A DNA stretch of 36,690 nucleotides from Nocardia cerradoensis NBRC 101014 (GCF_000308535.1 NZ_BAFW01000379.1:1-36690), one strand, 5' to 3'. Numbered from the stretch's first letter, positions 22,324 to 30,500 are shown. Numbers and translations are program-made. The notes: generated by a model not told the origin, from the sequence alone.

Positions 22324-23376
22324 ATGACCTTTGACTCGACAGCGAAGGCGAACGACCCCGGTGCGGGCGCGGCCATCCGGCCCTCCGCGACCGACCGGAT
22401 CCGCTCCTGGACGGCGCTGATACTGGCCGCCGCACCCACCGCGGCGATCCTCACGGTGGTGCTCTACGGGCTCGGTTTGGCGATGGGTTTCGGCACCCTC
22501 GGCATTCTCGCCATCGCGTGGTTCGTGGTGTGCGTTCTCGTCGCGGTGGTGTGCTTCCTGGGCGCCGAGCGGCGGTGGTTGTCGGCGCGATTCGGTGTGC
22601 GTGCGCCCACTTCCGGTGAGCGGCACGCGCTGACGACGGCGTGGGAGCGGGTGGCCCGCCGATCCGGCATCGCCTCCTCGTCGCATTCGCTGTGGATCCG
22701 GGAGAGCGAGCGTGAACTGCTGCTGCCCCGGCGGATGATCGCGGTACCCGCGGCCGTACTCGGTGCGCCCCCGCGGGTGATCGAAGCGGTGCTCGCCCGG
22801 GAACTCGGCTATCGGTCCGAAGGGCGGGTGTCGTTGTGCCAGTTCGTGTTCCGGTACTTCAATCTGCCGCTGGTGTGGCTGGAGCGGGTGTTGCTGTCGG
22901 GTCCCGCGGCGGTCGGAGCGTGGCTGACGCGGCGGATGACGCCACCGGCGGCCCGGATCTTCGGTATCGGCTGGAGTGCGGTCAGCCGGGTGCTGGTCGC
23001 CTGCCCGGCGATCGCGGCCACCACCGTGATCGTGGGGCTTCCGGCCGCGCTGCTGCTGCGTATCGCTCCGGAGGTGGCGGCCTGCGCTCTCGTGCCGGTC
23101 GTGCGTCGCATCGACTATCGGGCCGACCGGGCGGCCGTCGACCTGGGTTACGGTACGGATCTCGGTGTGGCGCTGCAGGAACGGCGGGCGGAGTCCGACG
23201 ACGCGGCGGCGCTGTACGCACTCTCGGTGTCCGCGTACGCACCGCGCACCGCGGTCGGCGAACGGGTTCGCCACATCCGCGACCGCATGGACGAGCGGGT
23301 GCGTATCGCCGGCTATTCCGGGCCGGTGCGTCCGGGAGGCGGTGCGGCACAGGGCTTCCCGGGTCGCGATCGCTGA
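22324..23376 (+). CDS. M48-like membrane protein lacking the HExxH zinc histidines
   Basis: A 350-residue protein. Two membrane segments lie near residues 28-80 (TALILAAAPTAAILTVVLYG, then GILAIAWFVVCVLVAVVCFL) and more near 205-255. The middle follows the M48 peptidase plan (IAVPAAVLGAPPRVIEAVLA), but the motif normally written HELGH reads RELGY. The third-ligand region, usually EYxADxxA, reads IDYRADRAAVDLGYG. The fold therefore seems kept while the zinc site is lost, implying a pseudopeptidase. A TACCGT hexamer ends five bases before the ATG at 22324, so the mRNA may be leaderless. It is convergent with the YdcF-like gene. Confidence 0.7.
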   Translation: MTFDSTAKANDPGAGAAIRPSATDRIRSWTALILAAAPTAAILTVVLYGLGLAMGFGTLGILAIAWFVVCVLVAVVCFLGAERRWLSARFGVRAPTSGERHALTTAWERVARRSGIASSSHSLWIRESERELLLPRRMIAVPAAVLGAPPRVIEAVLARELGYRSEGRVSLCQFVFRYFNLPLVWLERVLLSGPAAVGAWLTRRMTPPAARIFGIGWSAVSRVLVACPAIAATTVIVGLPAALLLRIAPEVAACALVPVVRRIDYRADRAAVDLGYGTDLGVALQERRAESDDAAALYALSVSAYAPRTAVGERVRHIRDRMDERVRIAGYSGPVRPGGGAAQGFPGRDR

Positions 23377-23409
23377 GGTGGCGGATCGGCCGGTGAGTGA
23401 GCCGCCGGT

Positions 23410-23946
23410 TCAGCAGTCCTCGAAGGCGGCTTTGACATATCCCGAGGACTGATACAGGTACTGGTAGGCCCACCGTGCCACACCGATGTGCGGCTGCGCG
23501 TCGACGAGCAGAATCTCACCGCCCCAGCACTTTCCGAGCACGTACCGGGCGCGCGAGATGTGCGGGGTGAAGGTCACCACGATCACACGCCGCCAGTTCT
23601 CCCGTGCCGCGCGGGCGGCCAGTTCGCGTCCCTCGCCGCGCGTGGTGCGCGGATCGGGATCGAAGCAGCTCACGCGGAAGCTGTATCCGCCGTGACAGAT
23701 TCGGTTGATCAGCGGGGAGTGGTCGTAGGGATCGGAGAAAACCACCTGCGGGGCGTAACCGTCGTGGGCCAGGCGCAGCGCCAGCTCCTCGCGGCCGTCG
23801 TGGGCACCGCCGAGGACCAGGATGGCATCGGCAGGGCGCGGTGCGTCGGTTCGCGGGCGCACATACACCGGCCACAGCGCCGCCACCGCGACGGCGAGCA
23901 CGAGCACCACCCCCACCGCACCGCGCACCCACCACCGTTTTCGCAC
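23410..23946 (-). CDS. YdcF/SanA-like (DUF218) membrane protein
   Basis: A 178-residue protein with one N-terminal membrane anchor (VRGAVGVVLVLAVAVAALWP) and an extracytoplasmic DUF218 domain. ADAILVLGGAHDGREELALR is the first strand-loop, RTTRGEGRELAARAARENWR corresponds to the 'T-x-x-N' helix of the family, and VIVVTFTPHISRARYVLGK is the conserved 'V-T-x-x-x-H-x-x-R-A' strand. SanA, ElyC and YdcF of this superfamily are linked to envelope integrity or vancomycin resistance; the reaction is unknown. Four cysteines (HGGYSFRVSCFD, GKCW and others) may form disulfides outside the cell. The GTG at 23946 is chosen as the first start near the basic RKRWW segment. Confidence 0.75.
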   Translation of the reverse strand: MRKRWWVRGAVGVVLVLAVAVAALWPVYVRPRTDAPRPADAILVLGGAHDGREELALRLAHDGYAPQVVFSDPYDHSPLINRICHGGYSFRVSCFDPDPRTTRGEGRELAARAARENWRRVIVVTFTPHISRARYVLGKCWGGEILLVDAQPHIGVARWAYQYLYQSSGYVKAAFEDC

Positions 23947-24070
23947 TCTGCGATGGTAGGTGGTCGGCGAATGCGCTGATCGGCGGCGGTTTCTCCCTGT
24001 ACACCCACTGTTGCCTGCGCCCTCGCCTCGTGGACGCGGACCGGCCATACCCGCCGCGTATCAATCGACT

Positions 24071-25393
24071 ATGCGTCTGACGGTATTCGGGACGGGATAT
24101 CTGGGAGCCACCCATGCCGCCTGCATGGCCGAGCTCGGTCACGAGGTGCTCGGGGTGGACATCGACCCCGGCAAGGTGGCCAAATTGTCCGACGGCGTCG
24201 TGCCGTTCTACGAACCCGGCCTGGAAGCGGTGCTGCGCCGCAACCTCGACGCCGGGCGACTGCGCTTCACCACCTCCTACGAGGAGGCGGCAGCGCACGC
24301 CGACGCCCACTTTCTCGGCGTCGGCACCCCGCAGAAGAAGGGGGAATACGGCGCGGATCTGAAATATGTCCACGCCGTGGCCGATTCGCTGGCGCCGCTG
24401 CTGGAGCGGCCGTCGGTGCTGATCGGCAAGTCGACGGTGCCCGTCGGCACGGCCGCGGAACTGGGCCGCCGGATGCGGGCCCGCGCCCACACCGACGTCG
24501 AGGTCGCCTGGAATCCGGAATTCCTGCGCGAGGGGTTCGCGGTGCGCGACACGCTGCGGCCCGATCGGCTGGTCCTCGGTGTCGACGGCGAACGCGAACG
24601 CGCCGACTGGGTGCGAGCGCAGGTGCGCGAGATCTACGCCGACCTGATCGCCGCGCAGGTGCCGTTCCTGCTCACCGATCTGGCCACCGCGGAACTGGTG
24701 AAGGTGTCGGCCAACGCGTTCCTGGCCACCAAGATCTCGTTCATCAACGCCGTCTCCGAGGTCTGCGAGGCCACCGGGGCCGATGTCACGATGCTGGCGG
24801 ACGCGCTGGGCCACGACGCCCGCATCGGCCGGCGTTTTCTCAACGCCGGGCTGGGTTTCGGCGGTGGCTGCCTGCCCAAGGACATTCGCGCGTTCATGGC
24901 CCGCGCGGGGGAGCTCGGCGCCGATCACGCGGTCGCGTTCCTGCGTGAGGTCGACAACATCAACATGCGCCGGCGCACCAAGGTGGTCGATATGGCGGCC
25001 AAGGCGTGCGGCGGTTCGCTGCTGGGCGCCAACGTGGCGGTACTGGGCGCGGCCTTCAAACCGGAATCCGACGATGTGCGCGATTCGCCCGCGCTGAACG
25101 TGGCCGGAATGATCCAGCTGCACGGCGCGGTGGTCACGGTCTACGACCCGAAAGCGCTGGAGAACTCCCGTCGTGTCTTTCCGACGCTGAACTACGCGAC
25201 CTCGGTGGCGGAGGCGTGTGATCGGGCGGATGTGGTGCTGGTTCTCACGGAATGGGACGAGTTCACCGCACTTTCGCCGCGCGACCTCGAGCCGGTGGTG
25301 CGCGGGCGTTCCATCATCGACGGACGCAACTGTCTCGAGCGCGCCGCCTGGACCGCCGCGGGATGGGTGTACGCGGGACTCGGCACGTCGTAG
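24071..25393 (+). CDS. UDP-glucose 6-dehydrogenase
   Basis: A 440-residue enzyme that oxidises UDP-glucose twice to UDP-glucuronate using NAD+. The N-terminal Rossmann motif is MRLTVFGTGYLGATHAACMA, with the ribose-binding acid in EVLGVDID. GKSTVPVGTA and NPEFLREGFAV are characteristic, and GLGFGGGCLPKD holds the catalytic cysteine. The C-terminal domain has VLGAAFKPESDDVRDSPAL. It resembles mycobacterial UdgA (Rv0322), which lies beside dcd there. UDP-glucuronate feeds capsule, glycolipid or other cell-envelope glycans. A TATCAA hexamer ends six bases before the ATG at 24071, so translation may be leaderless. Confidence 0.95.
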   Translation: MRLTVFGTGYLGATHAACMAELGHEVLGVDIDPGKVAKLSDGVVPFYEPGLEAVLRRNLDAGRLRFTTSYEEAAAHADAHFLGVGTPQKKGEYGADLKYVHAVADSLAPLLERPSVLIGKSTVPVGTAAELGRRMRARAHTDVEVAWNPEFLREGFAVRDTLRPDRLVLGVDGERERADWVRAQVREIYADLIAAQVPFLLTDLATAELVKVSANAFLATKISFINAVSEVCEATGADVTMLADALGHDARIGRRFLNAGLGFGGGCLPKDIRAFMARAGELGADHAVAFLREVDNINMRRRTKVVDMAAKACGGSLLGANVAVLGAAFKPESDDVRDSPALNVAGMIQLHGAVVTVYDPKALENSRRVFPTLNYATSVAEACDRADVVLVLTEWDEFTALSPRDLEPVVRGRSIIDGRNCLERAAWTAAGWVYAGLGTS

Positions 25394-25547
25394 TGTGGCG
25401 GGAGCCAGGTAGAGTGGCGGCGCCCTGCGGCATGCGCATCGGGCCCGTTCACGGCGGCCTGGGAACGCTCGCACGGCCCAGCGCAGGCCGTCGGGGGCGG
25501 TGGCCGGGGCGTACCGGTCGTGAGGCGTGAAACGAGATGGGCGGCAG

Positions 25548-26936
25548 ATGAGTTCGGTACTGGGAGTTTCGGTGGGGGCCGGCGCCATTCGCGTCGCGAT
25601 CCCACATCCCGGTAACTCCGCCGAACGATTCGTCGCCACCGCCTTCGACGTGCAGGCGATGCCGGTCGGCGAACAGTACTCCATGGACGATGTGGCCGCC
25701 GAAACCGTCGGCGCCGTCTTCGGTTCCGCGCCGGAGATCGCCGCGACCGCGCTGGCCTATCGCAACGAACAGCATGCGCGCACGCTGCGGGGCGCCCTCG
25801 CGCGCCGCCAGCTCACCAATTACGAACTCGTGCCCGAGGTCGCGGCGGCGCGGGAATTCCTGCGCGCCACCGGTGAACTGCAGGGGTATCGCACGGTCGC
25901 ACTCTACGACCTCGGCAGTTCCGGGCTCTCGGTCAGCGTGATCGACGTCGAGTCCGGAAAGGTGAGCCACAGCGAGCGGACCAGCGATATCAGCGGCGAC
26001 TATCTGGATTCGCTGATCCGCGAACAGCAGATCGCCTCGGGCCGGATCGAACATCCGCCCACCGCACAGGGTTTGGCGGCTCTGGACGGCGTATGCCGGC
26101 AGGCCAAGGAGCAGCTGTCGAGCACCACGGCGGTCGCGGTGCCGTCCGAGCACGGCCTGGTGTTGTTGTCGCAGGAGAACTTCGAAGCGCTGATCATGCT
26201 CGCCGTCGAATCCTCGGCTCGCATGACCCGCGATGTGATGATGCGCTCCGAACAGGCCGTGCAGGCGGTCTTCGTGATCGGCGGTTGCGCCCGGATTCCT
26301 CTGATCGCGCGCATTCTGGAGCGGTGGATGGGGATGCCGGTGCTGGTGCCCGCCGATCCGGAGACGGTGATCGTGCGCGGCGCGGCACTACTCGCCCGCC
26401 CCGCCCAGGTGGCCGCACCCGCGCCCGTGCCGCAGGCGCCCGGGCCCGGATCCGCCGACGACACCGTGCAATTGGCGCCGGTGTGGCTGTCCGAGGATGC
26501 GCTGCGACGCGCGCGCAAGCGGAACAAGGCGCGCGCCACGAACTCACTCGGCGGCAAGGTGGGGGCCGTCGGTGCCGGTCGTCGCCGGGAGTTGAGCGTG
26601 GCCGGGGTGGCGGTCGGTGCGCTGGTCGTCGTCGCCGCGCTCGGGATCGGGCTGGGCTGGGGCCAATCGGTTCTGCGTGGCGATTCGCAGAGCAACACCT
26701 CCGCCTCCAGTTCGGTGCCCGCCGCGCCGCCGCGCGCCTCCGCGGCCCCCTCGGTCGCGCCGACCACCGATGCCACCAACGCCTCGGTGGCCGCGCCCAC
26801 TCCGAACTGGCAGGCGCCGACCACCACGACCACACCGCCGCCGCCGGGCCCGCCGACCATCGTCGTCCCGGGCCTGCCGCCGATCGTGGTGCCGACCATT
26901 CCACCGCTGCTACCACCGTTCCCGCCGCGGCAGTAG
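25548..26936 (+). CDS. Hsp70-like membrane protein with Pro-rich extracytoplasmic tail
   Basis: A 462-residue protein. The first ~290 residues follow the actin/Hsp70 ATPase fold: phosphate loop 1 VLGVSVGAGAIRVAI, loop 2 ALYDLGSSGLSVSVID and the adenosine loop VIGGCARIPLIARILE. In DnaK the first loop is GIDLGTTNS; here the aspartate and both threonines are replaced, so hydrolysis may be impaired. No peptide-binding domain follows. Instead there is a basic stretch (RRARKRNKARA), a membrane segment at about residues 350-370 (GVAVGALVVVAALGIGLGWG), and a Ser/Thr/Pro-rich tail ending in repeated PPIVVPTIPP-type units. The ATG at 25548 is preferred over GTG 25527. Function unknown. Confidence 0.78.
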   Translation: MSSVLGVSVGAGAIRVAIPHPGNSAERFVATAFDVQAMPVGEQYSMDDVAAETVGAVFGSAPEIAATALAYRNEQHARTLRGALARRQLTNYELVPEVAAAREFLRATGELQGYRTVALYDLGSSGLSVSVIDVESGKVSHSERTSDISGDYLDSLIREQQIASGRIEHPPTAQGLAALDGVCRQAKEQLSSTTAVAVPSEHGLVLLSQENFEALIMLAVESSARMTRDVMMRSEQAVQAVFVIGGCARIPLIARILERWMGMPVLVPADPETVIVRGAALLARPAQVAAPAPVPQAPGPGSADDTVQLAPVWLSEDALRRARKRNKARATNSLGGKVGAVGAGRRRELSVAGVAVGALVVVAALGIGLGWGQSVLRGDSQSNTSASSSVPAAPPRASAAPSVAPTTDATNASVAAPTPNWQAPTTTTTPPPPGPPTIVVPGLPPIVVPTIPPLLPPFPPRQ

Positions 26937-26998
26937 GCCGTGTCGCCGACGGGATTAGCCTGTTCATCACCTGTCGGCAGGTCCGAGGAGTGTGCGAG

Positions 26999-27524
26999 AT
27001 GCCCCCTGTTCAGGTCGCGGTCTGCGGGCCGCGCGACTGCACGGATGCCGAGGCCGACACCGCCCGGGAGGTCGGGCGGCTGCTGGCTCGGGCCGGGGCG
27101 GTCGTGTTGTGCGGCGGCGGAACCGGGGTGATGGCGGCGGTCGCCGAGGGCGCGGCGGCCGAAGGCGGCCTGGTGATCGGAATACGGCCGGACGCCGATC
27201 GAGCGGGTGTGTGACGCACTCTCCGCCGTCGTGTTCACGAATATGGGTGAAGCGCGCAACGCGATTCTGGTCTCGTCGGCGGATGCGGTGATCGTGGTGG
27301 GCGGTTCCTGGGGAACGCTGTCGGAACTGGCGCTCGCCAATCGCCGCGGGGGCGTACCGGTGGTGTCGATCGGCGGATGGCAGATCCTCGATGCCGAGGG
27401 CCGAGCGGTCGAGGGAAGTCACCGGGCAGCGAATGCGGCCGAGGCGGCCGCATTCGCCGTGGCCGGTGTTCGCCCCGGCGGATCACCTCGGGGCGCGATT
27501 CCGGTGCGGGAGAAGAACTCCTGA
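26999..27524 (+). pseudogene. LOG/SLOG (TIGR00725-like) family gene broken by a frameshift
   Basis: Two adjacent frames add up to one normal-length (~175 aa) Rossmann protein. The first, 26999-27214, has VAVCGPRDC...LLARAGAVVLCGGGTGVMAAVAEG and ends at a TGA in DRAGV. The second, 27207-27524, continues exactly where the family should: VVFTNMGEARNAILVSSADAV, then VVGGSWGTLSELALAN with the GGxGTxxE nucleotide motif. The switch happens at a GTGTGTG run (27207-27213). Adding one base or removing two would restore the frame. It may be a recent mutation, a sequencing slip, a programmed shift, or re-initiation at the GTG at 27207. ATG 26999 has GAGGAG eight bases upstream. The family includes cytokinin-activating LOG and uncharacterised nucleotide-binding proteins. 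Confidence 0.75.
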
Positions 27525-27610
27525 CGGGAGCGGGCGTCTTCGCGCAGCGTGCCCAGCAGCGTCGAGGTGACCGTGGTCGTGCCCGCGGCCTGTACTCCGC
27601 ACAGGGTCAT
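27419..27610 (-). CDS. Possible small unknown protein, antisense to the LOG 3' end
   Basis: A 63-residue minus-strand frame opens with an ATG at 27610 preceded by GGAAGGGGA at good distance. Its first ~40 codons have strong G/C at third positions and a natural composition (MTLCGVQAAGTTTVTSTLLG). It overlaps the last 106 bases of the LOG gene on the other strand. I do not recognise the sequence. It could be a true small gene, the remnant of a longer one, or chance. Confidence 0.3.
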   Translation of the reverse strand: MTLCGVQAAGTTTVTSTLLGTLREDARSRQEFFSRTGIAPRGDPPGRTPATANAAASAAFAAR

Positions 27611-27787
27611 GCAGGTCCCCTTCCATCCCCTCGCCACCCAAGCCCCCGGCCCGGTCTGCGGCCTCAACCACGCCTATCCACGCGGGGTGCTGTCGGGTCT
27701 GAAAGCCGAGACGCTCGCTGGCGCCGACCGCCGGCGAATGCTGCGTGGAACTCCGCCTCGTGCAGTAGGGGGTGGGCGGCGGCTGGC
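27611..27787. other. Non-coding stretch before the Rpn-type gene
   Basis: No frame here has coding character on either strand, and no hairpin or promoter was recognised. It separates the LOG remnant region from the leftward nuclease-like gene and may be a junction of accessory DNA. Confidence 0.4.
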
Positions 27788-28777
27788 TCAGGCGAAGACC
27801 TCGTCCAGTGTGGTCGCGGTGAGGATGCGTGCTGTCCAGGTGCGTACTTGCTCGGTGGTGCCCGCGTGGACGGTCTCGGTGATGTGTGTGGGTAGTGGAG
27901 CGAATTTGAGGGTGAGCAGTTCGATCAGTGCTTCTGCGCGACCGCGTGCCTCGCCGCGCGCTTCGCCGCGCGCTTCGCCCTCTGCGCGGAGCCGTTCTGC
28001 TGTGGTCACGAATATCTCCTTCGCTGGTGGTCCGAGTTGGTCGATCACGGGCACCAGATCGGCTTCGGCGGTGTCGCCGACTGTCATCACGTACGTCATC
28101 GCGGCCTGGAACTCGACTTTTCCGTCCGGGCCGGACAGTAGCGCGCGCAGATCGTCGATCAACGAAATTATATCGGCACCGACGCCGGTCTCACGGGGTG
28201 CGATCTTGTGCAGCGTGAGCATCACTCTGGTCGCTGGTGTGAGGTCGCGAGCCAGAAGTGCCGGCAGGTCGAGGGCAGCGACGTCGTCCAGCAGAAACCG
28301 TAGCCGCGGCACATAAGGTTGCAGCGCTTCCCGGGTAGATGGCTCGAGGTCGACGAGTTCGGCGACTTCTGTCGGAGCGTTCCAGCGGCGGCCGCTGTGG
28401 TTGTTGTGCACGACCAGTGGAATGACGGCGGGCAGGGTGCGCTCTTCGGGTCGATGATTCCGGTGCTGGTTCCAGATGTTGACGACGTATTCCAAGATGC
28501 GCAGGGCCATGAAATGGTCGCTGCGGCTTTGGTGTTCGATCAGCAAGTAGATGTAGGCGGGATGGCCGTCGAGGCGAGTGCGGTAGAGCAGGTCGCTGTA
28601 GCGGGAGCGCAGATCTGCGGAGACGAAGCTGCCGGACTGCAAACGTAATGTGTCCCAGTCGATCCGATCGGTGACGGCCGCCGGGAGCGCCGCGCGGAGT
28701 TCGCACGCGGCATCGGCTGGGCGGCTCAGTACGCGCCGGAAGTAGGCGTCGTGCGGGTTCGACGGGTTGGCGGGCAT
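27788..28777 (-). CDS. Rpn-family PD-(D/E)XK nuclease-like protein
   Basis: A 329-residue protein of the Rpn / transposase_31 type. NPHDAYFRRVLSRPADA and WDTLRLQSGSFVSADLRSRY are the family opening, and the nuclease core is SDLLYRTRLDGHPAYIYLLI-EHQS: Asp62, Glu81 and Gln83 make the D-(E-x-Q) active site. E. coli RpnA-type proteins are DNA endonucleases that promote RecA-independent recombination. The C-terminal part includes GEARGEARGEARG, a charged repeat coded by 12-nt units, then a helical tail. It is full length with no terminal inverted repeats nearby, so it is not an intact mobile element. ATG 28777 precedes the conserved HDAYFR by nine residues. Confidence 0.85.
   Translation of the reverse strand: MPANPSNPHDAYFRRVLSRPADAACELRAALPAAVTDRIDWDTLRLQSGSFVSADLRSRYSDLLYRTRLDGHPAYIYLLIEHQSRSDHFMALRILEYVVNIWNQHRNHRPEERTLPAVIPLVVHNNHSGRRWNAPTEVAELVDLEPSTREALQPYVPRLRFLLDDVAALDLPALLARDLTPATRVMLTLHKIAPRETGVGADIISLIDDLRALLSGPDGKVEFQAAMTYVMTVGDTAEADLVPVIDQLGPPAKEIFVTTAERLRAEGEARGEARGEARGRAEALIELLTLKFAPLPTHITETVHAGTTEQVRTWTARILTATTLDEVFA
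27940..27986 (-). repeat. 12-nt tandem repeats coding GEAR units in the Rpn gene
   Basis: Two exact copies of TCGCCGCGCGCT (plus strand, 27951-27962 and 27963-27974) are flanked by degenerate copies. They encode the repeated Gly-Glu-Ala-Arg tetrapeptide. Such units can expand or shrink in whole codons, keeping the frame. Confidence 0.8.
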
Positions 28778-29019
28778 GGACGCGAAGCTACCTCGAGGCT
28801 ATGACAGCCGGAGGGGTTCAGTTGTAGACCATGCGCCCAATCGGCGTAGCGCGCCGGGCGCCGAAACGAGTTGGCCACGAACAATATTCAGCAAATCACC
28901 GATGTGTCGGTGCCCAAGTCGCGGCGGCCGAGACCGGGTCCCACCGCTCGAGCAGCAATCGAATGTCGTGCGCTGTCGCGTGGGCAGAAAAGGGGTCGAG
29001 CGGCCGGCGCCGGGCGATC

Positions 29020-29031
29020 TATTATCGCCCG
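29020..29031 (+). promoter_or_regulatory. -10 element TATTAT six bases before a GTG start
   Basis: TATTAT at 29020-29025 is the best -10 match in this region and is followed by six bases and then the GTG at 29032. No ribosome site is present, so leaderless initiation is likely. Confidence 0.5.
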
Positions 29032-30054
29032 GTGGCGGACGCGGTGAACAGGCAGTGGGTGCTGAGGCGACGGCCGCTCGGGGCACTGCGGGACGAGGAT
29101 TTCGAGTTGAGGGATGTGCCGGTGCCGGTTCCGTGGCGTGGTGAAGCCCTGATTCGGGTGCATTGGCTGGGGATCGATCCCACACAGCGGGGCTGGCTCA
29201 ACGAGTCCGACAATTATATCGACGCCGTGCCGATCGGCGCGGTGATGCGTGGCAGTGGTGTCGGGCAGGTGGTTCGCTCGAACGACCCGGATTTCCCGGT
29301 GGGTAGCTGGGTCGCGGGAATGGTGGGATGGCAGGACTATGTCGTTCGATCGGCGGGCGGGTTGTTCGGATTGAACCTTGTGCCCGACGGCGTGCCCCCT
29401 ACATCGATGCTGAGCCTGTTCGGACCGCCGGGCTTGACCGCGTACTTCGGTATGACGGATATCGGCCGACCAGAGCCCGGCCAGACGGTGCTGGTTTCGG
29501 CGGCGGCCGGTATCACCGGATCCATCGCGGGGCAAATAGCAAAGGCGTTGGGCTGCAAAGTTATCGGTATCGCCGGCGGCCCGGAAAAGTGCTCCTGGGT
29601 CATCGAGCATGCGGGACTGGATGCCGCCGTCGACTACAAGCACGAGGATATCGATGCGCGTCTGACCCATCTCGCCCCCAATGGTGTCGATGTGTTCTTC
29701 GACGGTGTCGGCGGCCGTATTCTCGAATACGGTCTGGCGCACCTGGCACCTCGCGCCCGTGTGGTCCTGGCCGGGGCGATCTCATCCGGCTATCAGGGTG
29801 CCGATCCGCCGTTGGGGCCGCGGAACTATATGAGGCTGGCGCTGGACCGGGCGCGCATGGAAGGGTTCATCTTCCTCGATTACCTCGACCGTTTCCCGGA
29901 AGCTTTCACGGCATTGCACGGCTGGCAGGCTCAGGGAGCGATCACCATTGCCGAAACCGTCAGCAGGGGACTGGAATCCGCGCCGAGCGCATTACGCGCC
30001 GTCTTCGAGGGGCGCAATCTCGGCAAGCAACTGGTCGAGGTCGCAGAATCCTGA
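29032..30054 (+). CDS. NADP-dependent medium-chain oxidoreductase (YfmJ/CurA/PTGR-like)
   Basis: A 340-residue zinc-free MDR enzyme. VNRQWVLRRRPLGALRDEDF is the typical N-terminus of the leukotriene-B4 dehydrogenase-like group, and GSGVGQVVRSNDPDFPVGSW follows. The cofactor motif is VLVSAAAGITGSIAGQIAKA with GCKVIGIAGG. VDVFFDGVGGRILEYGL and EGFIFLDYLDRFPEA are also conserved. Enzymes of this group reduce alpha,beta-unsaturated ketones and aldehydes with NADPH, protecting against reactive carbonyls. The GTG at 29032 matches the family start and lies just downstream of a TATTAT element. It is convergent with the DUF397 genes across a strong hairpin. Confidence 0.88.
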   Translation: MADAVNRQWVLRRRPLGALRDEDFELRDVPVPVPWRGEALIRVHWLGIDPTQRGWLNESDNYIDAVPIGAVMRGSGVGQVVRSNDPDFPVGSWVAGMVGWQDYVVRSAGGLFGLNLVPDGVPPTSMLSLFGPPGLTAYFGMTDIGRPEPGQTVLVSAAAGITGSIAGQIAKALGCKVIGIAGGPEKCSWVIEHAGLDAAVDYKHEDIDARLTHLAPNGVDVFFDGVGGRILEYGLAHLAPRARVVLAGAISSGYQGADPPLGPRNYMRLALDRARMEGFIFLDYLDRFPEAFTALHGWQAQGAITIAETVSRGLESAPSALRAVFEGRNLGKQLVEVAES

Positions 30055-30059
30055 CAAGT

Positions 30060-30081
30060 CCTGAGCGCAAAAACGCTCAGG
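30060..30081. terminator. Perfect 8-bp hairpin between convergent genes
   Basis: CCTGAGCG (30060-30067), loop CAAAAA, and the exact complement (30074-30081). It lies just after the oxidoreductase stop (30054) and covers the stop codon of the second DUF397 gene (30077-30079), so it can end transcription from both sides. Confidence 0.78.
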
Positions 30082-30283
30082 CCTGGTCGAACGCGCCGCT
30101 TCTCGCGCCGCCGACGAAGGCATTCCATTCGCCGGGGGAGAAGATCAATGCCGGGCCGGAGGGGTTCTTGCTGTCGCGGACGCCGACCATGTCGTGGTCG
30201 AGGAAGGCGACCTCGACGCATTCCTTGCCGCCCTGGCTGCGACTGCTCTTGAACCAGCGGGCTCCCGATAGGTCGACCTTCAC
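30077..30283 (-). CDS. DUF397 protein, second tandem copy
   Basis: A 68-residue DUF397 protein: GARWFKSSRSQGGKECVEVA, then FLDHDMVGVRDSKNPSGPAL and EWNAFVGGARSGAF. DUF397 genes in actinomycetes usually sit beside an XRE/DUF5753 regulator and are thought to antagonise it, as in the Streptomyces SCO4441/SCO4442 pair. GTG 30283 has GGAG eight bases upstream. The centre of the gene is identical over 71 nt to the neighbouring copy, indicating recent duplication or gene conversion; the two ends have diverged. Confidence 0.88.
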   Translation of the reverse strand: MKVDLSGARWFKSSRSQGGKECVEVAFLDHDMVGVRDSKNPSGPALIFSPGEWNAFVGGARSGAFDQA

Positions 30284-30500
30284 TCTGCATACTCCTCTGC
30301 GCTCTCCAGACCGAGAGCCCGGCTCGCGGTGGTGTCCAGCGCTACACGCGGCGTGTTCACGCTCGATCGAACGAGCCGCTTTTCGCTCCGTCGACGAAGG
30401 CGTTCCACTCGGCAGGGGTGAAGGTGAGCGCCGGGCCGGAGGGGTTCTTGCTGTCGCGGACGCCGACCATGTCGTGGTCGAGGAAGGCGACCTCGACGCA
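30150..30500 (-). repeat. 71-nt identical direct repeat shared by the two DUF397 genes
   Basis: Bases 30150-30220 and 30430-30500 are identical, with a period of 280 bp. Both copies code for the CVEVAFLDHDMVGVRDSKNP and PSGPAL part of DUF397. Flanking sequence is clearly less similar. Confidence 0.9.

Noticed and set aside
27940..27986. Short tandem repeats considered as a CRISPR-like array
   Set aside because: The 12-nt units are contiguous without spacers and code for a peptide repeat in frame.
27788..28777. Reading the Rpn-type gene as part of an insertion sequence
   Set aside because: No terminal inverted repeats, target-site duplication or DDE transposase were found around it; the family is nuclease-like despite older 'transposase' names.
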